A stretch of DNA of 64,000 nt from Methanobrevibacter ruminantium M1 (GTDB lineage: Archaea > Methanobacteriota > Methanobacteria > Methanobacteriales > Methanobacteriaceae). Below are positions 1 through 8,377 of this stretch, piece by piece; the stretch's first letter is position 1; every line of letters begins with the position of its first letter. A program made the position numbers and the translations under genes. The stretch is taken from contig NC_013790.1 in NCBI RefSeq assembly GCF_000024185.1, forward strand, positions 186,001 to 250,000. The letters are read 5' to 3'. The notes below the pieces were generated by a model. It had not been told where the DNA came from and ran no database searches. It worked only from the letters and a program-made list of their open reading frames with translations.

Positions 1-3000
1 TATTATGACCTTCCAGATGATTACGAAGAAATACTTAATGACAAAGTCATTAGCCATAACTTGGTGATTAAAAACAATGGTACTGGAATTGTGACTTTAG
101 ACGCTGACAGAAGAAGAATGTTTGATTTAAGTGGAGATTTGGAGCTGAATAATTTAGTCTTTATAAATGGGGCTACTAATAAGGATGGCGGATTTATCTA
201 TCAAAATTCAGGAAGCCTTAATATTATAAGTTCCATATTTAAAGACTCTCTTTCATCATACAGCGGTGTGGTAGTCTTTTCAAATGGGGGTGACATAAGC
301 ATCGATGGCTCCAGATTTGAAAATCTGACTTCAAGGAAGGGACCTATTGACTTTGAGTCAAATAGCGGAAGAGTAGACATTAGAAATTCAGTATTTGACC
401 ATATAACCGGCAACTATGATGGATTTGTTATCTATTGCAAATCTGATTTGAATATTGAAGATTGCAATTTCACTAATCTCAACAGTACAAGGGCTACAAG
501 TACAAATTATTATGGAGCTATCTGTCATGAAAGCGGCAGCGGTGATTTAAATATAAGTGGCTCTTACTTCAGTAATATTTATGGCCCTACTGGAACTGCT
601 GTCTACTACAAAGGTTCCGGTACATATAACATAAGTAAAAATATCTTTGAAAACATCAGCTCCGGAGCAAATACTTGCATAATCTATGGCGGAAGCTCTG
701 GAAACATTAACTATAATGTATTCCTGGACATTAACTGTGGCATTACCACAAGCGGAGGAAATATTGATTATAATTACTGGGGAACTAACGATTATGCCGG
801 CCTTGGCATAAATGGAACCGTCCCTAATAATTGGATAATTATGAATGTGGTAGCAAATGATTCCGATGTGATTGCTGAAAATGAAGTTCCAATAACTGTT
901 GACTTCAATCATTACATTGAAAATGGCGAGATTAAGGAATTGGAAGACAGTTTGGCTAAGGAATTCACTGTTCAATTCACTTCCTCTACAAGTGAATTAG
1001 ACGTTGATGAAGTGAATACAACCGATCAAGTGGCTATTGCATTCTGCACTGCTGTTGTCGGAGAGAACAATATCACAGTCAAGTCAGATAATGCAGTAGT
1101 CGAAATCACCTTCAATGCAAGCGAACCTCTTGAATCTCATATGTCTGTAGATATGGATGATGACAACAATCTCATTGTCACAATCACAGATGGAGAAGGC
1201 AATGGAATTGAAGGCAAGACAGTATGTCTATTCATTGGTGATGAAGTCTTAAATGCCACTACCGATTCAGAAGGTAATGCAGTAATCGCTCTTGATGAAG
1301 TAGATGATGGTGCTTACACTGCAAAAATAAGCTTTAAGGATCCAGAGTATAAGGATATCAATGAAAACACTTTTGTTGTTATAAGAACTAATGAGCTTAT
1401 TGAACCTGTAGCAGCAAATATTAGCATTGAATTATCTATTGAAGATGGCAAGGTCATTGCTAATGTCACTGATCTTGATGGAGTTCCTTTAGCAGAAAAG
1501 CTTCTTACAGTAAGCATTGACGGCGTTCCTGTTCTTGGTGCTAAGACTGATGAGAATGGTATCTATTCAATTGATGTCAGTCCTAATGCAACTGTGACTG
1601 TTTCCTGCAGTGATGTTAACGGTGCTGTTGCTAGTGCTTCTATCACTTATGTTGAAAACAACAACACTGAAGAAGTGGTTGTTATTGAGCCTGTAAGCGC
1701 TAACATTACTATTGTATTGTTAGTTGCTGAGGGTAATGTCGTTGCCTATGTGACTGATCTTGATGACGTTCCTTTAGTTGAAAAACTTCTTAGCGTAAGT
1801 ATCAACGACATCCCTATTCTTGGCGCTAAGACTGATGAGAAGGGTATTTGGTCTCTTCCTATAGAGGCTAATTCAACTATTGTAGTCTCTTGCAGTGATG
1901 TTAACGGTGCTGTAGCTAGTGCTTCTATCACTTATGTTGAAAACAACAACACTGAAGTTGTTGTTGAGCCTGTAAGCGCTAATATAGTTATTGGATTATC
2001 CATAGTTGATGGCAAGGTCATTGCTAATGTCACTGATCTTGATGGCAATACTTTAGCAGATAAGCTTCTTAGCGTAAGCATTGATGGCGTTCCTGTTCTT
2101 GGTGCTAAGACTGATGAGAATGGTATTTGGTCCATTGATGCAGAAGCTAATTCCACTGTTGCAGTCTCTTGCAGTGATGCTAACGGTGCTGTAGCTAGTG
2201 CTTCTATCGCATACATTGAAAACAACAAGACTGAAGAGATAATTGTACCTGTTCCTGTTCCTGTTCCTGTAGTTGCAAATGCTACAATATCCTTAAGCAC
2301 TGAAGATGGCAAATCAATCATTGCAAACTTAAAGGACCTTGACGGTAAGGCAATAGCAAACGCTACCCTTAACGCTAAAGTCAACGGTATTGAACAAAAC
2401 TTAACTACAGATGCAAATGGAATAGCAACTATCCCAGTATCTGCAAACACTACTGTAGAAGTTTCATACACAGATTCCAATATGGCTACTGTAACAAGCT
2501 CAATGAGCTTGACTGTAATCGAAACCATCGTAGAGATAAACAAGACAATTGTAGTTCCTCCTATTAGAAATGCAAGCCAAATAGTCTGCAGTGACATGAA
2601 CACAATTTCTGTTGCTCAAGAAGATGGAAGGGTCGGCGAATACTTCAATGTAAAACTTGTAGATGCAAACGGCAAGCCATTAGCTAATAAGTTTATCCAA
2701 ATCGGATTTAACGGAAGAGTCTACGACCGTACAACCGATGAAAACGGAAGCACTAAATTGCAGATTAACCTTGCATACAAAGGAACCTACACATTCGCTA
2801 TAGCATATCTTGGCGATGATAATTATAATGGTTCATTTGTTGTTTCAAAAATCAAGGTAACTCAACAGACTCCAAGCTTAAAGACAAGCTCCAAAACCTA
2901 TAAGACTAGCGCAAAAACAAAAGCACTGACCGCTACCTTTAAGACAGTTGGAGGCAAGCCAATAAGCGGTAAGACAGTTAAGTTCACAGTTAACGGCAAG

Positions 3001-3147
3001 ACATACAGCGGCAAAACCAATGCTAAAGGTGTTGCAACTGTAAATGTAAGCCTAAACAAGAAAGGAACTTATAGCTTTACAGTTAAATACGCTGGAGACG
3101 ATATCTTTAAGGCAGTTAGTGCTAGCGGTAAGTTGACTTTAAAGTAA
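1..3147 (+). CDS. Adhesin-like surface protein, 3' part (5' end outside window)
   Basis: The frame is open from base 1 to the TAA at 3145-3147, so at least 1048 residues are present and the true start lies upstream. The first ~270 residues are short repeats rich in N, I, S and F that look like a parallel beta-helix (pectate-lyase-like) fold. Then come three related Ig-like repeats of about 95 residues, a Pro-Val linker near 2248-2272, a further related domain, and C-terminal Ig-like domains with the Thr/Lys/Gly-rich strand pattern common in Methanobrevibacter adhesin-like proteins. No C-terminal membrane anchor is visible. The likely role, by family, is cell-surface attachment; the ligand is unknown. 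A conserved hairpin element starts 3 nt after the stop. Confidence 0.85.
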   Translation, partial: YYDLPDDYEEILNDKVISHNLVIKNNGTGIVTLDADRRRMFDLSGDLELNNLVFINGATNKDGGFIYQNSGSLNIISSIFKDSLSSYSGVVVFSNGGDISIDGSRFENLTSRKGPIDFESNSGRVDIRNSVFDHITGNYDGFVIYCKSDLNIEDCNFTNLNSTRATSTNYYGAICHESGSGDLNISGSYFSNIYGPTGTAVYYKGSGTYNISKNIFENISSGANTCIIYGGSSGNINYNVFLDINCGITTSGGNIDYNYWGTNDYAGLGINGTVPNNWIIMNVVANDSDVIAENEVPITVDFNHYIENGEIKELEDSLAKEFTVQFTSSTSELDVDEVNTTDQVAIAFCTAVVGENNITVKSDNAVVEITFNASEPLESHMSVDMDDDNNLIVTITDGEGNGIEGKTVCLFIGDEVLNATTDSEGNAVIALDEVDDGAYTAKISFKDPEYKDINENTFVVIRTNELIEPVAANISIELSIEDGKVIANVTDLDGVPLAEKLLTVSIDGVPVLGAKTDENGIYSIDVSPNATVTVSCSDVNGAVASASITYVENNNTEEVVVIEPVSANITIVLLVAEGNVVAYVTDLDDVPLVEKLLSVSINDIPILGAKTDEKGIWSLPIEANSTIVVSCSDVNGAVASASITYVENNNTEVVVEPVSANIVIGLSIVDGKVIANVTDLDGNTLADKLLSVSIDGVPVLGAKTDENGIWSIDAEANSTVAVSCSDANGAVASASIAYIENNKTEEIIVPVPVPVPVVANATISLSTEDGKSIIANLKDLDGKAIANATLNAKVNGIEQNLTTDANGIATIPVSANTTVEVSYTDSNMATVTSSMSLTVIETIVEINKTIVVPPIRNASQIVCSDMNTISVAQEDGRVGEYFNVKLVDANGKPLANKFIQIGFNGRVYDRTTDENGSTKLQINLAYKGTYTFAIAYLGDDNYNGSFVVSKIKVTQQTPSLKTSSKTYKTSAKTKALTATFKTVGGKPISGKTVKFTVNGKTYSGKTNAKGVATVNVSLNKKGTYSFTVKYAGDDIFKAVSASGKLTLK
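1411..2262 (+). repeat. Three tandem ~280-bp repeats coding Ig-like domains
   Basis: Three units starting at 1411, 1696 and 1975 encode near-identical domains; each carries the motifs VTDLD, LGAKTDE and VSCSD. The period is 285 then 279 bp, always a multiple of three. The high DNA identity suggests recent duplication or gene conversion inside the adhesin gene, so copy number may vary between strains. Confidence 0.85.
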
Positions 3148-3150
3148 AAT

Positions 3151-3197
3151 CAAGCTTTTCCGGGCCTTCGGCCCGCAAAACCTTGACCAAAATTTTT
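3151..3197 (+). repeat. Conserved post-stop hairpin element, copy 1
   Basis: Starts 3 nt after the adhesin stop codon. Layout: CAAG, C, TTTT, C, CGGGCC, loop TTC, GGCCCG, C, AAAA, C, CTTG, then ACCAAAATTTTT. The arms pair fully except for two C-C mismatches. Two further copies follow radA and glyA at the same distance from the stop. It is probably a 3'-end or termination element; function not established. Confidence 0.85.
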
Positions 3198-3665
3198 ATT
3201 TATTTAGGTGTTAATTAGGCTTTTTATGCTTAATTAGCCTTTTAATTTATTTTTTAACTTTTCTTTACTTTTTTTACTTTTTTAAGTTTTCTTTATCTTT
3301 TTTTTCTAGTTTTTAATTTTATTTTTCCAAATTCTATTTTTACAATGAATTAGTTTTTCTCTGAATCCTATTTTGTAAATTTTATCATTCTAATTTTCAA
3401 AATGATCCAAATTATTAAAAATCTTTAAATTACTTTAAATTAATATAATTATTAGAGGTTGAATTTCTTTTTAAATTCAATTTAACTTTTAATCAAATTT
3501 TAATTTTTATAATCATTATTAAGAATAAATAATAAAAATTCTAATTTTTATAATTTATTTAATAATTATAATCAATGGATATATAGATTTCATTAATTTA
3601 AAAATTAAAATTATAATAATTCTTTAAGTATATTAAAACTAGACTCATTTAAATAAGGTGTTTTA
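3198..3665. other. AT-rich spacer, no gene seen
   Basis: After the hairpin element this spacer is T-rich and then A/T-mixed. I see no ORF with a ribosome site and no structured RNA. The promoter of the following deaminase gene should lie in the last ~100 bases, but no single TATA box stands out. Confidence 0.5.
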
Positions 3666-4988
3666 ATGGAAAGTCAAAGTATATTAATCAAAAATGCAAG
3701 CATATTAAATCCAATTGGTGATGGAAAAACAGAAGAGTTTAGGAAGGATCTTTTGATTGTTGATGATAAGATATCTCAAATTGATGAGGATATAGATGAA
3801 TCCAATGCAGATAAGATTATAGACGCTAGTGATAAGATATTGATGCCTGGATTTGTCAACACACATACTCATATTTCCATGTCTTTGCTTAGAGGCATAG
3901 CAGATGATTTGGAACTTGATACATGGTTGAATGACCATATATGGCCTATGGAAGCACATTTAAGTGAAGAGTACTGCTATATCGGAGCTCTTCTTGGTGC
4001 ATGTGAGATGATTAAGTCTGGAACCACCACATTTTCAGACATGTACTTCTATATGGATGGAGTTGCAAGAGCTGTTGATGAGATTGGAATGAGAGGGGTC
4101 CTTTCCTATGGAATGATTGATTTTGGAATTGAGGAAAAACGTGAAAACGAATTTAAGGAAAACATATCCTTGATTAAGAAGCATAACAACACTGCAGATG
4201 GTAGGATAACTGCTCGATTCGGTCCTCATTCTATCTATACAGCTTCAGTTGACCTTTTGGAACGTGTCAGAAAGGAAGCTGACAAGTACAATGTAGGCAT
4301 TCACATTCATATGAACGAGACATTGAAGGAAATCAATGACTCTAAGGAAAACCATGATGGAAAAAGGCCTTTTGAGCTATTGGACAGCATTGGATTTTTG
4401 GCTGATGATGTGGTAGCTGCACACTGCGTATGGCTTGATGATGCTGAGATAAAATTGATTAAGGACAATGGAGTTTATGCTTCCCATAATCCATGTAGTA
4501 ATATGAAGCTTGCATCTGGAGCAGCTCCTGTTGCTGAGCTATTGTCTCAAGGCATTTGCGTTGGCCTTGGAACTGACGGTGCAAGCAGCAACAATAATCT
4601 TGACATGTTTGATGAGATGAAGTTTGCAGCACTTCTTGGAAAGGCCTCTACACTTAATCCTAAGGTATTGACTGCTGAAGAGGTGGTTAATATGGCAACT
4701 ATCAATGGTGCAAAGGCACTCAATATTGATGCAGGGACCATTGAAGTGGGCAAAAAGGCAGATATTATTCTTGTTGATGCAAATAGTCCTAACATGACTC
4801 CTATGAGCAATACACTTTCATCTAATCTTGTATATTCTGCTAATGGATCTAATGTTGATACAACTATCTGTAATGGTAGGATCCTTATGGAGAATAGAAA
4901 GATGGTGACTGTGGATGAGGAGTTAATATTATCCGAAGCAAAAAGAGCTATTAAAGAGATGAAAGAGTTAAGAGAGGCTGATGAATAG
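3666..4988 (+). CDS. dadD: Amidohydrolase of the 5'-deoxyadenosine / S-adenosylhomocysteine deaminase family
   Basis: A 440-residue metal-dependent amidohydrolase. Visible family motifs are the HTH metal site (His67 and His69), HIHMNE, AAHCVW and the late GTDGASSNN motif with the metal-binding Asp. In methanogens this family deaminates 5'-deoxyadenosine, S-adenosylhomocysteine and methylthioadenosine, clearing products of radical-SAM and methyltransferase reactions. The exact substrate preference here is inferred from the family. A Shine-Dalgarno-like AAGGTG lies just before the ATG. The gene stands alone and converges on tfrA. A hairpin overlaps its stop codon. Cytoplasmic. Confidence 0.85.
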   Translation: MESQSILIKNASILNPIGDGKTEEFRKDLLIVDDKISQIDEDIDESNADKIIDASDKILMPGFVNTHTHISMSLLRGIADDLELDTWLNDHIWPMEAHLSEEYCYIGALLGACEMIKSGTTTFSDMYFYMDGVARAVDEIGMRGVLSYGMIDFGIEEKRENEFKENISLIKKHNNTADGRITARFGPHSIYTASVDLLERVRKEADKYNVGIHIHMNETLKEINDSKENHDGKRPFELLDSIGFLADDVVAAHCVWLDDAEIKLIKDNGVYASHNPCSNMKLASGAAPVAELLSQGICVGLGTDGASSNNNLDMFDEMKFAALLGKASTLNPKVLTAEEVVNMATINGAKALNIDAGTIEVGKKADIILVDANSPNMTPMSNTLSSNLVYSANGSNVDTTICNGRILMENRKMVTVDEELILSEAKRAIKEMKELREADE

Positions 4989-5016
4989 AGTTTTCTATTC
5001 ATATTTATTTTTTTAA
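4981..5016 (+). terminator. Hairpin plus T-run overlapping the dadD stop codon
   Basis: ATGAATAGA (4981-4989), loop GTTT, TCTATTCAT (4994-5002): a perfect 9-bp stem that contains the TAG stop (4986-4988), followed by T-rich sequence. It looks like an intrinsic-type terminator. Confidence 0.55.
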
Positions 5017-5060
5017 TTTTTAAGTTTGTTTCTTAACTTACGAACTATTATTTCTTGGAT

Positions 5061-5116
5061 AAAAAAAGGCGGAATGAATCCGCCAGCAGGAAATCAATCT
5101 TAAAAATTAAGATTGA
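5061..5116 (-). terminator. Terminator-like hairpins downstream of tfrA
   Basis: On the minus strand GGCGGA, loop TTCAT, TCCGCC (5084-5068) is followed by seven Ts (5067-5061), the classical intrinsic-terminator form. Just before it in the same direction is a perfect 10-bp stem with a 3-nt loop (5116-5094). Both lie 105-160 nt past the tfrA stop. Confidence 0.6.
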
Positions 5117-5221
5117 CACTTCAACACATAATCAGTATTATATTCTTTTTATTATTTAAACCTTTTTTTTAATTGATTTAATCAATAAAATAAAGGTTTA
5201 AAATTTAAATTATTATTCTAG

Positions 5222-6877
5222 TTATCTTTTAGCAAACCTTATCTTGCTTTTGCTCATGACTATGCTCTTTTTCCAAGTGTCATTAGTCTCTGGGAAGTCT
5301 TCTCTGAAGTGAGCTCCTCGGCTTTCCCTTCTAAGTATTGCTGATTTAACTATAAGGATGCATATCTCAACCATGTTTGTGACTTCAAGAGCTGTTATGA
5401 GAGACTCATTGAATTGGGTTCTATCATCTACATTAAGGTCATTAAGTTCATTTTTCATCTCAAGAAGTCTTTCAAGGGCGGACTTAAGGTTTTGCTCATT
5501 TCTGACAATGGATACTTTCTCCCACATCAGGTTTTGGATTTCCTTTTTCATATCCAATGGGTTTATTGAGCCTTCCTTGATTAATGATTTTATTCTGTTC
5601 TCTTCATCTTCTACTGCTTCATTATTGTATCTGAACTCAGCAATGTCTGTTGCAGATGCTGCAGATGATCCTGCAATCTTACCAAATACTTGAGTGTCTG
5701 CAAGTGCATTTCCTCCGAGTCTGTTTGCTCCATGGACTCCTCCACAGACTTCTCCAGCTCCAAATAGGTTTTCCACATTTGTGCTTGCGTCTGGGTTTAT
5801 TCTAAGTCCTCCCATATGGTGGTGGGCAGTTGGGGCAACTTCCATTGGCTCTTTCCTTATATCCACTCCAACATCAAGGAATTGCTCTAGCATTGTTTCA
5901 AGTTTTTCCTCTATTAGTTCTCCGTCAAGGTGGGTCACATCAAGGTATACTCCTCCATGCTCGGTTCCTCTTCCTTCCATGATTTCATTATAAATTGATC
6001 TTGCTACAACATCTCTTGTTGCAAGTTCCATTCTATCGTCATAGCGGCCCATGAACCTTTCACCTTCGCTGTTTATGAGCTTTCCTCCTTCTGCTCTTAC
6101 AGCTTCGGTTACAAGGACTCCCTTTCTTGAATCTGGATAGACCATTCCTGTAGGGTGGAACTGAACCTCTTCCATGTCGATTAGGTCTGCTCCGGCATTC
6201 CATGCTATTGCAAGTCCGTCTCCGTTCTTTTGGGTTGTGTTTGAGCTGACAGGGTATAGCTGACCAGCACCTCCGCTTGCAAGAATGACAGCCTTAGCCT
6301 GGAAGAAGATTGTTTCACTTGTCTTAAGGTCAAGTCCTACTGCTCCGATGACCTTTGGCATAAAGGATTCAGCAGGGTCAAGTATAAGCTGTGTAATCAT
6401 CACTTCATCCATAGTTTTTATGTTTCTCTTTAGGATTTCCTCCTTAAGGGCAGTCATAATCTCATGGCCTGTTCTGTCTCCCTGGAAGCATGTTCTTCTA
6501 TAGGTTTGGCCTCCAAATGGTCTTTGGTTTAATTCTCCAGACTCTTGTCTGTCGAACAATGCACCATACTCTTCAAGGTCGCTCAAGCGTTTTGGTGACT
6601 CGTTAACCAATATGTCTACTAATTTAGGGTCATTAAGGTATGCTCCACCTTTTAAGGTGTCTTTTATATGTGCTTCGATAGTGTCTTCAGGGTCAACAAG
6701 TCCAAGTGCAGCGTTGTATCCACCTTCAGCCATGCCTGTACAACCAGAGCGGAATGAAAGTCCTTTAGAAACTATTAAAGCTTCTTTGCCCTCATTGGAT
6801 ACTTCTATAGCTGCTCTGCAACCAGCTCCTCCTGAACCTATAATCAAAACATCTGATTTGATAATTTTACTTTCCAT
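5222..6877 (-). CDS. tfrA: Thiol:fumarate reductase flavoprotein subunit (TfrA-like)
   Basis: A 551-residue FAD-dependent protein of the succinate dehydrogenase / fumarate reductase flavoprotein family. An N-terminal dinucleotide-binding motif (GSGGAG) is followed by the SGCTGMAEGG segment, the substrate-loop HPTG motif and the APTAHHHMGG motif of the active site; a C-terminal helical domain ends in Lys/Arg. In Methanobacteriales TfrA, with TfrB, reduces fumarate using coenzymes M and B, forming the heterodisulfide and succinate. No tfrB is seen in this window. A start four codons upstream (6889) is possible, but a GAGGG site lies 7 nt before the ATG at 6877, so I prefer that one. The neighbour ribB supplies flavin. 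Confidence 0.85.
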   Translation of the reverse strand: MESKIIKSDVLIIGSGGAGCRAAIEVSNEGKEALIVSKGLSFRSGCTGMAEGGYNAALGLVDPEDTIEAHIKDTLKGGAYLNDPKLVDILVNESPKRLSDLEEYGALFDRQESGELNQRPFGGQTYRRTCFQGDRTGHEIMTALKEEILKRNIKTMDEVMITQLILDPAESFMPKVIGAVGLDLKTSETIFFQAKAVILASGGAGQLYPVSSNTTQKNGDGLAIAWNAGADLIDMEEVQFHPTGMVYPDSRKGVLVTEAVRAEGGKLINSEGERFMGRYDDRMELATRDVVARSIYNEIMEGRGTEHGGVYLDVTHLDGELIEEKLETMLEQFLDVGVDIRKEPMEVAPTAHHHMGGLRINPDASTNVENLFGAGEVCGGVHGANRLGGNALADTQVFGKIAGSSAASATDIAEFRYNNEAVEDEENRIKSLIKEGSINPLDMKKEIQNLMWEKVSIVRNEQNLKSALERLLEMKNELNDLNVDDRTQFNESLITALEVTNMVEICILIVKSAILRRESRGAHFREDFPETNDTWKKSIVMSKSKIRFAKR

Positions 6878-6984
6878 AATTTCCCTCATTAGTTTTTTAA
6901 TTGGATAATTCTTAGTTTTTTAATTAATTAATTCTTAATTTTTAATTAAAATAATGCATAGTCTTTTAATTAAATGATAGTTTT

Positions 6985-7626
6985 TTAGATGTCATTTTCC
7001 TTACGATAAGCAATTATGTCTTCAATTGTAACTACAGGCATGTCATGCTCTGCTGAAAATTCAATTACATCAGGCATTCTTGCCATTGTTCCATTTGGAA
7101 GGGTGATTTCACACAATACGCCACATGGATTAAGTCCTGCAAGTCTCATAAGGTCAATTGTTGCCTCTGTATGACCGTCCCTTTCAAGGACCCCTCCAGG
7201 TCTTGCCCTAAGTGGGAATACGTGACCTGGGTGGTGTAAATCGCTTGGTTTTGCATCCAATGCAGATGCTGCTTTTACTGTAGTTACTCTGTCTGCTGCA
7301 GATACTCCGGTTGTAACACCTTCTGCAGCTTCAATTGTTATTGTAAATCCTGTACCATAGGTACTTGTATTGTTTTCAACCATTAATGGAAGTTCAAGAG
7401 CATCAGCCTTATCTTGGGTTAGGCATAAGCATACGATTCCGCTTCCTTCTCTTATGAGAAGTGCCATCTGTTCTTCAGTTAAATGTTCGCTGGAGAAGAT
7501 CATGTCTCCTTCGTTTTCTCTGTCTTCGTTATCTGTTACGATAACTCCATTTCCTGCTTTTATTGCTTCTAATGCTGTTTCTACTCTTTCTATTGGACTT
7601 CCTTTTAATCTTTCTTCTTGATTCAT
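6985..7626 (-). CDS. ribB: 3,4-dihydroxy-2-butanone 4-phosphate synthase
   Basis: A 213-residue RibB that turns ribulose 5-phosphate into dihydroxybutanone phosphate plus formate for riboflavin synthesis. The metal and active-site motifs are visible: DEDRENEGD-like near residue 36, [29 protein letters not shown] and HTEATIDL. The whole protein lines up by eye with proteobacterial RibB in length and in almost every motif, much more than I would expect for an archaeal enzyme. A GGAG site precedes the ATG. The leader carries an FMN riboswitch about 210 nt upstream. This suggests the gene and its switch were acquired together from bacteria. Confidence 0.93.
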   Translation of the reverse strand: MNQEERLKGSPIERVETALEAIKAGNGVIVTDNEDRENEGDMIFSSEHLTEEQMALLIREGSGIVCLCLTQDKADALELPLMVENNTSTYGTGFTITIEAAEGVTTGVSAADRVTTVKAASALDAKPSDLHHPGHVFPLRARPGGVLERDGHTEATIDLMRLAGLNPCGVLCEITLPNGTMARMPDVIEFSAEHDMPVVTIEDIIAYRKENDI

Positions 7627-7688
7627 AGTAAAGCTCCTTTGTTGTTTATTTTAAAAGTTTTCTAGATTCCAGTTACTAGAATCAGGGC

Positions 7689-7695
7689 AAAAAAA
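7689..7695 (-). promoter_or_regulatory. T7 tract between FMN aptamer and ribB
   Basis: Seven Ts on the ribB strand, 145 nt after the aptamer and ~63 nt before the start codon. Archaeal RNA polymerase can stop at oligo-T tracts, so this is a possible regulated stop; that is inference. Confidence 0.3.
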
Positions 7696-7839
7696 GGATA
7701 TTTTTTAAGTAAATTAGTGATTTATTATAAATATAAATATAAAATAAATTGATTAAAGGTAATGCTCTTTATTTTGGATAAAAAGACCTAATATTAAATA
7801 AAATATTAAATAATCTATATTTATTTACTTAAATTTTCA

Positions 7840-7973
7840 TATTCTCTTCCATCCGGACTTTCACCGTCGGTTTTGGACTTTCACCAAATCAACACATCTG
7901 TGCTCGTGGACTTATCACTTTTTTGTTTTATGAATTACCACCGGTGGAGAATTTCACTCCGCCCTGAGAACAT
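7840..7973 (-). promoter_or_regulatory. FMN riboswitch (RFN element) in the ribB leader
   Basis: Read on the minus strand, the conserved RFN blocks occur in order: CAGGGCGGAGTGAAATTC, CCACCGGTGGT, AGTCCACGAGC, TTGGTGAAAGTCC, AACCGACGGT, and AAAGTCCGGATGG followed by GAAGAGAA. The closing helix P1 forms between TTCTC (5' end, 7965-7969) and GAGAA (7841-7845). It binds FMN in known members and represses riboflavin genes. It lies in the leader of ribB. RFN elements are common in bacteria and rare in archaea. How it controls expression here is not clear from sequence: no obvious SD-sequestering partner is seen. Confidence 0.95.
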
Positions 7974-8377
7974 ATTTAAATATATTTTTATTGATTTAAA
8001 TAGTTTTATGTATTCTTTTATTAAATCGCTTATTTGGACATATAATATTTTGATTAAAAAAAGTCTTTAAAAATTGTTAATTGTTTATTATAAATGGTAA
8101 AATTAATAAATTTGTATATAAATGCCGTAATGGTTTTTATTTATGAAAATAGTTTAATAAATGGGGGATTTGTCTATTGTAGGCTTTTTAAGTTATAAAA
8201 AAGATTTTAATAAATTATATAATTAAATATTCATTGGATTTTTAAGTCATAAAAAGAGGATTTTAATAAATAAAATTATGATTGGATTGGAATTTTAACT
8301 AATTTAAAAGAAAATTTTAAAAAAAAAATAAAAAGTTAGAGAATCAAATTCTCTATCTTTTAAACTTCGACTTTAAT
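7974..8377. other. Spacer with two short direct repeats; ribB promoter region
   Basis: Holds the upstream region of ribB (minus strand) and the 3' flank of the second adhesin. Two near-direct repeats containing TTTTTAAG and GATTTTAATAAA occur at about 8187-8212 and 8240-8268. No gene seen. Confidence 0.4.

Noticed and set aside
1932-2603. 223-codon minus-strand frame inside the adhesin
   Set aside because: Antisense shadow of the repeat region; no ribosome site.
7873-8070. 65-codon plus-strand frame
   Set aside because: Lies antisense over the FMN riboswitch, whose conservation explains the sequence.
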